64,000 nucleotides of DNA from positions 744,001 through 808,000 of the forward strand of contig DIYO01000001.1 of NCBI GenBank assembly GCA_002427755.1, read 5' to 3'. Shown piece after piece: positions 32,766 to 41,839 of the stretch (its first letter is position 1; each line of letters starts with the position of its first letter). The DNA is from Roseivirga sp. UBA6052 (GTDB taxonomy: Bacteria; Bacteroidota; Bacteroidia; Cytophagales; Cyclobacteriaceae). Under the pieces are notes generated by a model. That model was not told the origin of the DNA and did no database searches. It saw only the letters and a program-made list of their open reading frames with translations. Position numbers and translations under genes: made by a program.

Positions 32766-34826
32766 TTAACTAATTACTGAACCAGGGTTAACGGCCTCAT
32801 TCGGCTCAATCAATCTCAAGTTACCTTCTGCATCTTCTGCCATTAAGATCATACCTTGAGATTCAGTACCCATCATTTTTCTTGGTGCCAGATTAGCTAT
32901 GATCGTTACTTGTTTTCCAATCATTTCTTCCGGAGAGTAGTGCTTAGCAATTCCACTAAGGATTGTTCTCTTATCTACCCCGGTATCTACTAAAAATTGG
33001 AGGAGCTTATTTGACTTCTCTACTTTTTTAGCTTCTAGAATTGTTCCAACTCTCAAATCCAGCTTCATGAAATCATCAAATACAATGGTGTCTTTCAATG
33101 GTGCTACTTCAACTTCTTGATTCTCCTTCTCGTTTTGCATTTTAGTATTCTCCAGTTTGTCAACTTGTTCTTGAATGGACTTATCTTCTATCTTTTCGAA
33201 TAGTAATTGGGCCTTCTCTAATTGCTGGCCCTCGGCTAACAAATCGTCTCTTCCTGCCTGAGCCCAGTTCAGCTTATCCATGTTTAAGAAGCATCTCAAT
33301 TTATCAGTACTGAATGGAATAAATGGTTCTGCGATGATTGAAAGATTAGCCACCATTTGTAAAGCTGTATTTAGAATGGTACCTACTCTATCAGGGTCAG
33401 TCTTAATTAATTTCCAAGGCTCAGTATCAGCTAAATATTTGTTACCCATTCTTGCTAATTCCATCATTTCAGAGAGCGCCTCCCTAAACCTGTATCTTTC
33501 AACAGAGGCTCCAACTTTTCCAGGGACTGCCTGCATAGCTGAAATCACCTCTTTATCTATATCGAATAGCTCAGTTCTAGCAGGAACTTTACCATCGAAA
33601 TATTTATGTGTCAATACCACAGCTCGATTGACGAAGTTGCCTAAAATCGCCACAAGCTCACTATTGTTCCTCGCCTGAAAGTCTTTCCAAGTAAAGTCAT
33701 TATCCTTCGATTCAGGGGCATTAGAGCACAAGGCATATCTCAATACATCTTGTTTTCCCGGAAGATCTACAAGGTATTCATGCAGCCAAACCGCCCAGTT
33801 TCGGGAAGTACTAATTTTATCATTCTCTAAATTCAAAAACTCATTGGCCGGTACATTATCAGGTAAAATATAATCGCCATGTGCCTTGAGAATAGCAGGG
33901 AAAATGATGCAGTGGAAAACAATGTTATCCTTCCCTATGAAATGGACAAGTTTTGTATCATCAGATTTCCAATAGGGTTCCCAATCAACCCCTTTTTCAG
34001 CAGCCCATTCCTGAGTAGCAGAGATATAACCAATAGGTGCATCAAACCAAACGTACATTACCTTTCCATCGGCTCCTTCTACCGGAACCTTAATACCCCA
34101 ATCTAGGTCTCGGGTCATAGCACGTGGTTGTAGACCACCGTCAATCCAAGATTTGCATTGCCCCCATACATTCGCTTTCCAATCATCTTTGTGACCATCA
34201 AGAATCCACTCACTCAACCACTTTTCATCATTCTGAAGCGGTAAGTACCAATGTTTGGTCTCCTTCAAAACAGGTGCGTTACCTGTTAAAGTAGATTTAG
34301 GATTTATAAGGTCTGTAGGGTTTAAAGAAGAGCCACAGTTTTCACACTGATCACCATAAGCATGCTCGTGGCCACATACAGGACATTTACCAGTTATATA
34401 TCTATCTGCTAGAAATTGCTTGGCTTCCTCATCATAATATTGCTCAGAAACTCGCTCTTCAAACTTTCCTGCCTCATGCAGTTTCTTGAAAAATTCTTGC
34501 GCATTGCTATGATGCGCTTTGTTGCTTGTTCTCGAGTAAATGTCAAAAGAGATACCAAGTTCACCAAAGCTGTCCTTGATCATACCATGATATTTATCGA
34601 CAATGTCTTGAGGCTTAATACCCTCCTTCCTAGCTCTCATGGTAATGGCCATACCATGCTCATCAGAACCACAGATAAAAGCTACATCTTCTCCTTTCGA
34701 CCGAAGGTATCTTACGTAAATATCTGCAGGTAAATAAGCTCCTGCTAAATGGCCTATGTGTACGGGGCCATTGGCATATGGTAATGCCGCTGTTACGGTA
34801 TGTCTTTTGAAATTTCTTCCACTCAT
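32766..34826 (-). CDS. metG: Methionine-tRNA ligase with C-terminal tRNA-binding domain
   Basis: 686 residues from the ATG at 34826 (MSGRNFKRHTVTAALPYANG); the TTG 9 nt upstream lies within the -7 box and is not used. Class I HIGH motif as HIGH in GPVHIGHLAGA, zinc-binding CPVCGHEHAYGDQCENCG, and the KMSKS-loop as KISTSR. After an acidic linker (~545-575), the last ~110 residues are an EMAP-II/Trbp111-type tRNA-binding domain (FDDFMKLDLRVGTI to the end), giving the homodimeric long form. It charges tRNA-Met in the cytoplasm. The predicted transcription start coincides with the ATG. Confidence 0.97.
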   Translation of the reverse strand: MSGRNFKRHTVTAALPYANGPVHIGHLAGAYLPADIYVRYLRSKGEDVAFICGSDEHGMAITMRARKEGIKPQDIVDKYHGMIKDSFGELGISFDIYSRTSNKAHHSNAQEFFKKLHEAGKFEERVSEQYYDEEAKQFLADRYITGKCPVCGHEHAYGDQCENCGSSLNPTDLINPKSTLTGNAPVLKETKHWYLPLQNDEKWLSEWILDGHKDDWKANVWGQCKSWIDGGLQPRAMTRDLDWGIKVPVEGADGKVMYVWFDAPIGYISATQEWAAEKGVDWEPYWKSDDTKLVHFIGKDNIVFHCIIFPAILKAHGDYILPDNVPANEFLNLENDKISTSRNWAVWLHEYLVDLPGKQDVLRYALCSNAPESKDNDFTWKDFQARNNSELVAILGNFVNRAVVLTHKYFDGKVPARTELFDIDKEVISAMQAVPGKVGASVERYRFREALSEMMELARMGNKYLADTEPWKLIKTDPDRVGTILNTALQMVANLSIIAEPFIPFSTDKLRCFLNMDKLNWAQAGRDDLLAEGQQLEKAQLLFEKIEDKSIQEQVDKLENTKMQNEKENQEVEVAPLKDTIVFDDFMKLDLRVGTILEAKKVEKSNKLLQFLVDTGVDKRTILSGIAKHYSPEEMIGKQVTIIANLAPRKMMGTESQGMILMAEDAEGNLRLIEPNEAVNPGSVIS

Positions 34827-34832
34827 AGCGTG

Positions 34833-34840
34833 CAAAGATA
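34833..34840 (-). promoter_or_regulatory. Probable -7 box of the metG promoter
   Basis: CAAAGATA on the plus strand reads TATCTTTG on the minus strand, matching TAnnTTTG, 6 nt upstream of the ATG; this predicts a leaderless metG mRNA. Confidence 0.6.
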
Positions 34841-34900
34841 AAGCGTTAGTAATTAGATGTTAGATTTTAGATATTAGAATTTGCCCGAGGAACTTAATAG

Positions 34901-35338
34901 ATGAAACACTTAGCTACTGAGATCATCATAAACGCACCTATTGAAACGGTATGGGATGAATTAATGGACTTCAAGTCGTATCCGGAATGGAATCCTTTTG
35001 TGATCTCTATTAAGGGTAGAAAAATGGCAGGCAAGAACTTACAAATCGTCTTAAAGACTCTAAAAGGCAAGGAAATGCATTTTGAGCCAGTCGTCATCAA
35101 ATGTAAAACCTATGATGAATTCAGGTGGAGAGGTAAATTCGGAATCAGAGGTATTTTTGACGGTGAACATTACTTTGTGCTTGAGGCCTTAGGCACCCAT
35201 CAAACCGTGCTCATGCATGGTGAGTTTTTTAGCGGCTTGCTTGTAGGCATAATGGGTAACCTTTTAAAAGATACTAAAGAGAGCTTTATCCAAATGAATA
35301 AAGCCTTGAAAGCAAGATGTGAACAAGACTTTCTCTAA
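34901..35338 (+). CDS. SRPBCC-domain protein
   Basis: 145 residues. The START/Bet v1-like fold is indicated by INAPIETVWDELMDFKSYPEWNPF near the N-terminus, a run of beta strands with KMAGKNLQIVLKT, RWRGKFGIRGIFDGEHYF, and a long C-terminal helix (KESFIQMNKALK). Members of this group bind hydrophobic ligands; the function is unassigned. Cytoplasmic, monocistronic, divergent from metG. Confidence 0.85.
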   Translation: MKHLATEIIINAPIETVWDELMDFKSYPEWNPFVISIKGRKMAGKNLQIVLKTLKGKEMHFEPVVIKCKTYDEFRWRGKFGIRGIFDGEHYFVLEALGTHQTVLMHGEFFSGLLVGIMGNLLKDTKESFIQMNKALKARCEQDFL

Positions 35339-35344
35339 GTGATC

Positions 35345-36301
35345 TTAAAAGAAACTGTTCAGCCCTAAAAGCGACTTGATTATCCCGAGGTTCTCCCCTT
35401 TCTGTTTCAAAATCAATGTCATATGATTACCCTTTTTTGGAACCATAGATTCTGACACTTCTCCTAAAAGAGCAGCTGCTGAAGTGTCCTTACCTTTTGA
35501 TCCAATGATAACGAGTTCAGGCTGAATCTCATTGATCATCACATCAATAGGTTCGTTAATGGGTTGCGTTCTGGATACCGGAGCTATGTGCTTCTCAATA
35601 GAAGGCTGGTTTCTCTTACTTAAATACTCTTCTAGTTCATGCTGAGCATACTTTTCTAACTGAGCATTAATGGCAGTCTGATTGTTCAATACAGCATCAA
35701 TTTCATCCTTAGTTTCAAAAACTTGGTCTAAGTAACGTGTTCCATCCTTGTAAACATGCAAGGCATGAACTTTAGGCACAATAGGACCTTGCTCAAACTC
35801 ATTCACTACTTGCAAGGCCATGTCTGAATACTTCGAGAAATCAATCGGAATGAGGACCTTATTCACTTCAGGATTGGTCAATTCTTCAGGAACAAGTAGC
35901 ACACTACAAGTAGCTTTTCTTACCAGCTTTACTGTCCTGATAGAAACCTCTGTCATTTTAGGTCTACTGAGGGCAATCAAGTCTATATCGTTCTTCTGAG
36001 AGAATTTAAGTAACTCTGAAAGTGTATTACCAGTCTTTACATGAACCTTAACTCGATGATCGGCATGAAAGCAAGCTTTCATCATGGCCTTCATTTTGTT
36101 CTCGCTGAGTTTGACATCAGGCATATGTAAATCTGGAATATCCTTGAGAACTGACTTAGGAATGTTCAAATCTTGTTGCACATAAACCAAATGAATCTCT
36201 GAAGGCAGAAACTGATTGGCTAATGTGGCTACGTTTTGCAAAAAGGTCATGTCATTTCTTGACAAGTCCATTGCAATCATCCATTTCTCGTACTTTCTCA
36301 T
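35345..36301 (-). CDS. Tandem universal stress protein
   Basis: 318 residues made of two USP-like domains (~5-140 and ~150-295). The first opens WMIAMDLSRNDMTFLQNVA and the second KVLIPIDFSKYSDMALQVV; the second contains ELVIIGSKGKDTSAAALLGEVSE, close to the ATP-binding G-x2-G-x9-G(S/T) motif of USP proteins. It begins 2 nt after the SbtA-type gene's stop and is thus co-transcribed. In cyanobacteria SbtA is paired with a PII-like SbtB regulator; here a USP occupies that position, so it may sense adenine nucleotides for the transporter (inference). Confidence 0.88.
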   Translation of the reverse strand: MRKYEKWMIAMDLSRNDMTFLQNVATLANQFLPSEIHLVYVQQDLNIPKSVLKDIPDLHMPDVKLSENKMKAMMKACFHADHRVKVHVKTGNTLSELLKFSQKNDIDLIALSRPKMTEVSIRTVKLVRKATCSVLLVPEELTNPEVNKVLIPIDFSKYSDMALQVVNEFEQGPIVPKVHALHVYKDGTRYLDQVFETKDEIDAVLNNQTAINAQLEKYAQHELEEYLSKRNQPSIEKHIAPVSRTQPINEPIDVMINEIQPELVIIGSKGKDTSAAALLGEVSESMVPKKGNHMTLILKQKGENLGIIKSLLGLNSFF

Positions 36302-36303
36302 AT

Positions 36304-37269
36304 TTAGAAATTCACGTTTTGAATTATGAATAGATAGATCGGTAAACCGATAGTGATGTTAACTGGGAATGTAATGGCGAGTGCCATTGGTAAATAAAGA
36401 CCAGGACTGGCTTTGGGTACTGCAATCTTCATGGCAGCAGGTACGGCAATGTATGATGCACTAGCCGCAAGAACAGAAAGCATAAATCTATCGCCTACTT
36501 CCTGAGTCACTAGGCCACTTAGAACAGCCACCACGGCACCATTGAAAATAGCTATGAAGATGGCGAAGAAAGTAGTGAACTTGCCGTTCTCTAGGAACGA
36601 TTTCAGATGCTTACCACTACTAATACCCATATCTAAAAGGAAAATGGCCAAGAAGCCTTTAAAGATATCCGTAGTGAATGGTGCAATCCCTTCAGCCTGT
36701 TTATCACTCGCTAAAAAGCCAATGATTAAGCTTCCAAGGATTAGCATCACACTTCCATTAGTCAATGCATGTTTGACAATTGTACCTAAACCGCCATTGA
36801 CAGATCCATTAGAGTATTTTCTAACCAAAATAACTCCTACAACAATTGCAGGAGCTTCCATAAGGGCCATAATAGCGACCATGTGCCCACCAAAGGTTAT
36901 TGACTGTAATTCTAAAAAAGATACAGCAGTAACGAATGTTACCGCACTAATAGAACCATAGGCTGCAGCAATAGCCCCCGCATTCTCTACTGAAAGTTTT
37001 CTCTTAAGAATGTAAAAGGTATAGAGTGGAATGGCTATAGCCATTAACATGGCAAAAGCAATTGAGAAGATAATCTCACCTGTTACCGTGCTGTGCGCTA
37101 ATTCCTGTCCTCCCTTAAAACCAATAGAAAAGAGTAGATAAAGAGAAATGAATTTTGAAGAGTTTGGGGGAATCTCGAGGTCACTCTTAAACTGTACCGA
37201 AACGATACCGAGTATAAAGAAGAGTAGTGCCGGATTTCTTAGGTTTTCTTCGAGCAGTTCGAAACTCAT
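36304..37269 (-). CDS. SbtA-type sodium-dependent bicarbonate transporter
   Basis: 321 residues, about ten membrane spans. The family start (NPALLFFILGIVSVQFKSDLEIP) and YLLFSIGFKGGQELA are characteristic of the SbtA/DUF897 fold, as are AAAYGSISAVTF and the mirrored AASASYIAVPAAMKIAVP near the end, which line the substrate site in SbtA structures. It likely imports bicarbonate with Na+ across the inner membrane. The divergent LysR regulator and co-transcribed USP support a dedicated, regulated uptake unit. No carboxysome or carbonic-anhydrase genes are visible, so the purpose is probably anaplerotic CO2 supply. Confidence 0.88.
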   Translation of the reverse strand: MSFELLEENLRNPALLFFILGIVSVQFKSDLEIPPNSSKFISLYLLFSIGFKGGQELAHSTVTGEIIFSIAFAMLMAIAIPLYTFYILKRKLSVENAGAIAAAYGSISAVTFVTAVSFLELQSITFGGHMVAIMALMEAPAIVVGVILVRKYSNGSVNGGLGTIVKHALTNGSVMLILGSLIIGFLASDKQAEGIAPFTTDIFKGFLAIFLLDMGISSGKHLKSFLENGKFTTFFAIFIAIFNGAVVAVLSGLVTQEVGDRFMLSVLAASASYIAVPAAMKIAVPKASPGLYLPMALAITFPVNITIGLPIYLFIIQNVNF

Positions 37270-37340
37270 ATTTGGGTTCGTTTAGTCAATCCGGACACAA
37301 AGATGCTTTCAGCTTTCCATTTATTTTTATTTATATTTAT

Positions 37341-37373
37341 TATAATTCACATAAATATTATTTATGAATTATA
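37341..37373. promoter_or_regulatory. Inverted repeat overlapping the LysR start, candidate operator
   Basis: TATAATTCA (37341-37349) pairs with TGAATTATA (37365-37373); inside, TAAATA (37352-37357) pairs with TATTTA (37359-37364), leaving a 2-nt bulge. The repeat covers the start codon at 37364. LysR proteins typically bind such AT-rich dyads between divergent genes. Confidence 0.5.
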
Positions 37374-38293
37374 CGCTTCACCAACTTAAAGTCTATTTAT
37401 CCATTGCACAGTTGAAGAGCATTACCAAGGCCGCAGAAGCCCTACATCTCTCACAACCAGCAGTTTCCATCCAACTCAAGAACTTTCAGGATCAATTTGA
37501 GATACCTTTAACGGAAGTAGTAGGCCGACAGCTTTACATCACAGACTTTGGTGAGGAAATAGCACAAGCGGCAGCAAAAATTATTTCAGAGGTAGATGAA
37601 ATCGATAACAAAATCCTGAGCTACCAAGGAAAGATTTCTGGTACCTTGAATGTATCCGTAGTATCAACCGGCAAATATGTTATGCCTTTTATTCTTTCTG
37701 ACTTCTTGAAAGAGCACTCAGGAGTAGAGCTGAAAATGGACGTTACGAATAAAACTGAAGTGGTACAAAGCCTAGTAGAAAACAGCGTAGACTTTTCGTT
37801 AGTCTCTATTCAACCGGATCGAATGCAATTGAGGAGTATACCCTTAATGGAGAACAAGCTGTATTTGGTGGCCAATAGCGAAGCTGAATTAGATGCGAGA
37901 AGAATGTACCCGGCCGATATATTAAGCAAAGTAGATTTAATCTTTAGAGAAACCGGATCGGGAACAAGAGAGACCGTAGAGAGATTCCTAAAACAAAATA
38001 ATCTGTCTGTTCCCAAGAAGCTGGAGTTGAAGACAAACGAAGCAGTTAAGCAAGCTGTATTGGCAGGGCTAGGTTATTCCATCATGCCTCTGATTGGCAT
38101 TAGAAATGAAATTAGAAAAGGCGATTTAAAGATCATTCCAATAGAGAACTTTCCGTTAGTATCGCAATGGCAATTGGTATGGCTCAAAGAAAAGAAACAC
38201 TCTCCTGCTGCCAGAACTTATTTAGAGTATTTGCATTCAAAAAAAGATGCAATTGTCAATTCAAAATTCAAATGGTATAACGAATTTCATTGA
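37364..38293 (+). CDS. LysR-family regulator (CbbR/CmpR-like)
   Basis: 309 residues. N-terminal winged helix (~1-62: HQLKVYLSIAQLKSITKAAE, LSQPAVSIQLKNF) and a periplasmic-binding-protein-like sensor domain (~90-300: SGTLNVSVVSTGKYVMPFIL, RETGSGTRETVERFL, LAGLGYSIMPL). The RETGSGTR stretch is typical of the CbbR/CmpR/CysB-related group that controls carbon-uptake genes. It is divergent from the SbtA-type gene across 94 nt with an inverted repeat at its own start. The GNAT gene begins 1 nt after its stop. Confidence 0.92.
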   Translation: MNYTLHQLKVYLSIAQLKSITKAAEALHLSQPAVSIQLKNFQDQFEIPLTEVVGRQLYITDFGEEIAQAAAKIISEVDEIDNKILSYQGKISGTLNVSVVSTGKYVMPFILSDFLKEHSGVELKMDVTNKTEVVQSLVENSVDFSLVSIQPDRMQLRSIPLMENKLYLVANSEAELDARRMYPADILSKVDLIFRETGSGTRETVERFLKQNNLSVPKKLELKTNEAVKQAVLAGLGYSIMPLIGIRNEIRKGDLKIIPIENFPLVSQWQLVWLKEKKHSPAARTYLEYLHSKKDAIVNSKFKWYNEFH

Positions 38294-38294
38294 T

Positions 38295-38756
38295 ATGGAA
38301 ATTGAATTGGTCAGAACAGATTCCTCAAACGAGGATTTTCAAAATCTTGTAAATGAATTAAACGCCTATTTGGCTGAACTTGATGGAGACGAGCACGAAT
38401 TCTATTCTCAATTCAATGCGATAGACCAACTAAAAAATGTGGTTGTAGCCTATATGTATGATAAGCCGGTTGCTTGTGGTGCTATGAAAGCACATGATAC
38501 AGAAGCTATGGAAATTAAAAGGATGTTCACTTCACCTGAAAACAGAGGACATGGTCTGGGCTCGAAAATCGTTAGCGAACTTGAAACTTGGGCTAAAGAG
38601 TTAGGCTATACTGCTATAGTTTTAGAAACTGGCGACAGACAACCCGATGCCATTGCTCTATACCTAAAAATGGGCTTTGAAAAAACTGCCAATTATGGCC
38701 AATACATCGGCATCGCCAATTCGAGATGTTTTAGAAAAACGCTAGTTATCGTATAA
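38295..38756 (+). CDS. GNAT-family N-acetyltransferase
   Basis: 153 residues from the ATG at 38295, directly after the LysR stop; an upstream in-frame ATG at 38247 lies inside the LysR gene and is unlikely. Acetyl-CoA motif A is present: RMFTSPENRGHGLGSKIVSEL (R/Q-x-x-G-x-G/A as RGHGLG), followed by VLETGDRQPDAIALYLKMGF, the usual end of ribosomal- or small-molecule acetyltransferases. Its 3' end overlaps the convergent large surface-protein gene by 11 nt. The substrate is unknown. Confidence 0.88.
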   Translation: MEIELVRTDSSNEDFQNLVNELNAYLAELDGDEHEFYSQFNAIDQLKNVVVAYMYDKPVACGAMKAHDTEAMEIKRMFTSPENRGHGLGSKIVSELETWAKELGYTAIVLETGDRQPDAIALYLKMGFEKTANYGQYIGIANSRCFRKTLVIV

Positions 38757-41664
38757 GCTTTATCGTACCAGACTTATTAAAGAGTAAAGCTTCTCCATCG
38801 GCTTCTCCCTCATACAATAGTCTATAGGTATATATTCCAGCCTGCACGTCACTGCCATTATACGTACCGTCCCACTGCTCATCAAAACGATCACTAAAGT
38901 AGACCATGTCTCCCCACTTATTAAAAATTTGAATTTGCCACTTTAATATGCGGGACCCTTTAATCTCAAAAGTATCGTTAACTCCATCATCATTAGGACT
39001 AAATGCTGTTGGTAAATAGACAATAGGAAAACAAGCTTCAGTCACATTAATGAAAGTTCTGGGTTTTCGGCAGGCACCATTGCTTACTTCTAACCAGTAC
39101 TCCCCCCCTTCTGTAACTCTTAAAGTTGAAAAGTTGGAGCCATCAGACCATAGATAATCTACATCAGCACTACTCACATTGGGCATCAATTCTATGTCTT
39201 CTAGCTGCACACAAATAACAGACTCGGTACTAATTGAAAACTCAAAATCTTCATCTACTATAATCTCAATGGAATCCGATATAGGGCTGGCACAGTTATT
39301 CTGAAGAACTTGTAAAGAGTAAATACCAGATGTAGAAACCTCCAAAGTCTCCCCTGAACTACCATCGCTCCAAATATATTCCCCGCTCAAATTAGAGGAT
39401 AAAACCACTTGATCTCCTTCACATATCCTATTGGATCCATTGAGTTGAATAACAGGCTTTGGCGGAATTTGGAATACTTGCACTTGTATTGGTTCTGAAG
39501 GCTGACTTAAACCACAGGTACCTGAGTTCTGCGTAACAGTATATATTCCTGCTTCAGTCACGGTAATACTTTGAGTAGTTTCACCGTTAGACCATTCAAC
39601 ACCATCTGAAAAATTAGTAGTAAGCACTACGGATTCACCTTCACAGAATGCCAATGGTCCAGAAGCAGAAATGGTAGGCACAGCAGGCGCTTCTAAGAAA
39701 TTGACAATTAAGGGGTCAGATTGAGGACTCTCACAAGCCACTTCTTCAACTCTCTTTACCCAATATGTTCCTGATTCAGAAACTGTTATAGTTGATGTGG
39801 TATCACCGGTAGACCAAAGTACATTCGAGTTATAGTCACTGGTTAATTCAAAAGGCTCATCATCGCAGATATTAAGTACACCAGAAATTGAAAGGACCGG
39901 TTTTTCCAGTTCTTCTAATACATTCAAGATCACTGTCTTTCTATCGGTAAGGCCATATTCATCTACAGCTAACAGTTCTAGCGTAGTTTGACCATAACCC
40001 TTAATCTCTCTCGCTCTTACAAAAAAGTCTCCTCTCGAATCTCTGAAGGTAGAAATCTGACTATTCTCTAGAACATCCTCGTTAGAACTTACGGCCGTCA
40101 GATTCACACCAAATAAGTTATCATCATCGATGGCGATTGGGATTTGAGCCTCACTCAAAATACAGACTTGAAGTTCGTCTTGAGCTGTAATAATCGGTGG
40201 CCCATTACTGTACTTTACCATAAATAGGTCTAGTTGGCTCCTTTCTCTTTGCCCAACAGACACTACCCCTTCCCAAATATCAACGTCAATTTGTGTGGTA
40301 CCACCAACCACTACATAAGAGGTATCAGTATCAAAAATGAGATCATCTACATACGACTCAATGCCTGGCTCAATTGTGCCATAAACACCGCCATAATCGT
40401 ATTCACCCTGCTCATTGAAAGAGATAAGAATGGGATCTCTCCCATCAAGTCTATTGTTGAGTCTTATGTCTCTACCACTACGATCGTTAATAATCAAATC
40501 TGTAAAAATGGTACCTGAAAGTGCTATTTGGCCAAGGGAGTTGATATCAAGTGCATGGATCTGATCTTGATTGTCGCTAGCCACATGATTTATCCAAGTT
40601 CTATTACCATTGGTATCGAATCTGGCTACGGCTATGTCCAAATTCCCAAGTGAAGAATAGAGAGAGTTCCCATTACTATCACTCAGGCTGTTGTAGAAAT
40701 CTAGTGCCATAACAATTCCGACATTTCTGGAATAACCTAAAACAGCATGGTCTCGAGTAGGGCCACCTAGATCATCAGCTCTAAATCCATTTCCCCAGAT
40801 AAAATCACCATCGGCTGTGTATTTAACCAAAAAGTAAAATGGGTAGGTATTTCTGTTAATGAAGTTGTCATTTGGGAACCTGAACGTACCTGATCCTAAG
40901 TTTAGATCTGTACCTGTCTCTTTACCGGAAACATAAATATCCCCGTTCTCATCCACCTCGATGTCTGTACTAAAAGAGGCACCATTATTAGCCAATCGAG
41001 CCCATTGATATTCACCCTGCCTGCTATACTTGGCAATGAAAAAAGACACATCCTCAGGACTACCATTCAGGGTGGCATCGGCTGTACTAGGGTCAAAATC
41101 CAACCTCAATTCATCGGACCAACCAGTGATAATAATATTATCATCAGCATCGAGTGCTGCTGAACTAAAAAAGTGAAACCCTTCATTACCGATAACTTCA
41201 GCCCAAATAAACCTACCTTCAGATGAGTATTTGGCCATAAATGGACCTGAAATCAAATTAGAATTACCCCTTTGGGAAGTATTAGAAGACGGATCAAAGT
41301 CCACTACTCGTTCGGAGTTACCAAAAATGAGCACATCATTATTAGAATCTACTAGCACCTTTTGAATGCCCAGATCATTTCTTATGCCTTCAATCCTAAA
41401 TACCCATAAAAGGGCTCCATCTGGGCTATACTTGGCCAAAAAGTACTGATCGAAATTGGTTGGAATCACAAAATTTGCGGAAGGATCGAAATCTACTTGA
41501 CCTGTTGCGAAACCTCCAACGTAGAGATTGCCTTGAGCATCGTAGGCAACAGATTTTGCCCTTGATTCTTCAATTGAATTTGCATGAATAGCCCATTGCA
41601 CATTTTGGCCAAAAGCAGCCATGCACAAGAGCTGAAAGCAAATCGTTAAAAGGCGAATTCTCAT
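38746..41664 (-). CDS. Large surface protein with T9SS type B sorting domain
   Basis: 972 residues with a signal peptide (~1-19). Residues ~20-480 contain SBBP-type repeats (AKYSPDGALLWVFRIEG, AKYSSEGRFIWAEVIG, AKYSRQGEYQWAR, VKYTADGDFIWGNG), a predicted beta-propeller. Residues ~490-580 are Ig/cadherin-like. Then come about four to five Ig-like repeats with a shared pattern (CDDEPFELTS, LWSTGDTTSTITVSESGTYW; similarly WSNGETTQSITV, WSDGSSGETLEV). The last ~90 residues (YLPTAFSPNDDGVNDTF to KLIR) are the CHU_C gliding-motility-associated domain, which directs type IX secretion and cell-surface attachment. The ligand is unknown. Confidence 0.92.
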   Translation of the reverse strand: MRIRLLTICFQLLCMAAFGQNVQWAIHANSIEESRAKSVAYDAQGNLYVGGFATGQVDFDPSANFVIPTNFDQYFLAKYSPDGALLWVFRIEGIRNDLGIQKVLVDSNNDVLIFGNSERVVDFDPSSNTSQRGNSNLISGPFMAKYSSEGRFIWAEVIGNEGFHFFSSAALDADDNIIITGWSDELRLDFDPSTADATLNGSPEDVSFFIAKYSRQGEYQWARLANNGASFSTDIEVDENGDIYVSGKETGTDLNLGSGTFRFPNDNFINRNTYPFYFLVKYTADGDFIWGNGFRADDLGGPTRDHAVLGYSRNVGIVMALDFYNSLSDSNGNSLYSSLGNLDIAVARFDTNGNRTWINHVASDNQDQIHALDINSLGQIALSGTIFTDLIINDRSGRDIRLNNRLDGRDPILISFNEQGEYDYGGVYGTIEPGIESYVDDLIFDTDTSYVVVGGTTQIDVDIWEGVVSVGQRERSQLDLFMVKYSNGPPIITAQDELQVCILSEAQIPIAIDDDNLFGVNLTAVSSNEDVLENSQISTFRDSRGDFFVRAREIKGYGQTTLELLAVDEYGLTDRKTVILNVLEELEKPVLSISGVLNICDDEPFELTSDYNSNVLWSTGDTTSTITVSESGTYWVKRVEEVACESPQSDPLIVNFLEAPAVPTISASGPLAFCEGESVVLTTNFSDGVEWSNGETTQSITVTEAGIYTVTQNSGTCGLSQPSEPIQVQVFQIPPKPVIQLNGSNRICEGDQVVLSSNLSGEYIWSDGSSGETLEVSTSGIYSLQVLQNNCASPISDSIEIIVDEDFEFSISTESVICVQLEDIELMPNVSSADVDYLWSDGSNFSTLRVTEGGEYWLEVSNGACRKPRTFINVTEACFPIVYLPTAFSPNDDGVNDTFEIKGSRILKWQIQIFNKWGDMVYFSDRFDEQWDGTYNGSDVQAGIYTYRLLYEGEADGEALLFNKSGTIKLIR

Positions 41665-41810
41665 TGTGTGATAAAATCAGATTTCTTGGTTTTATCTAAC
41701 CTATATAAGAACAACTATATGGTACTTAATCCCTGATTAGTGATATGTACGAGGAAAGGCAGAAAAGGAAACAGTTTTTCAATAATAATTTTCAATTCAC
41801 ATTAAAAGCC

Positions 41811-41818
41811 TACCTTTG
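41811..41818 (+). promoter_or_regulatory. Probable -7 box of the typA promoter
   Basis: TACCTTTG is a full match to TAnnTTTG, 21 nt upstream of the typA ATG, giving a leader of about 15 nt that contains an AGGAG. Confidence 0.6.
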
Positions 41819-41839
41819 CGGCTTCAATTGAGGAGCCAT

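Noticed and set aside
32456..32780. Short plus-strand frames over the carbamoylase start and the REP-like palindrome
   Set aside because: They are antisense to a well-supported gene and run into a palindrome; no domain is visible.
33280..33678. 132-codon open frame antisense to metG
   Set aside because: It lies inside strongly conserved metG sequence and has no recognisable protein features.
40234..40518. 94-codon open frame antisense to the large surface protein
   Set aside because: Shadow frame; the sense gene's SBBP-type repeats run through it.
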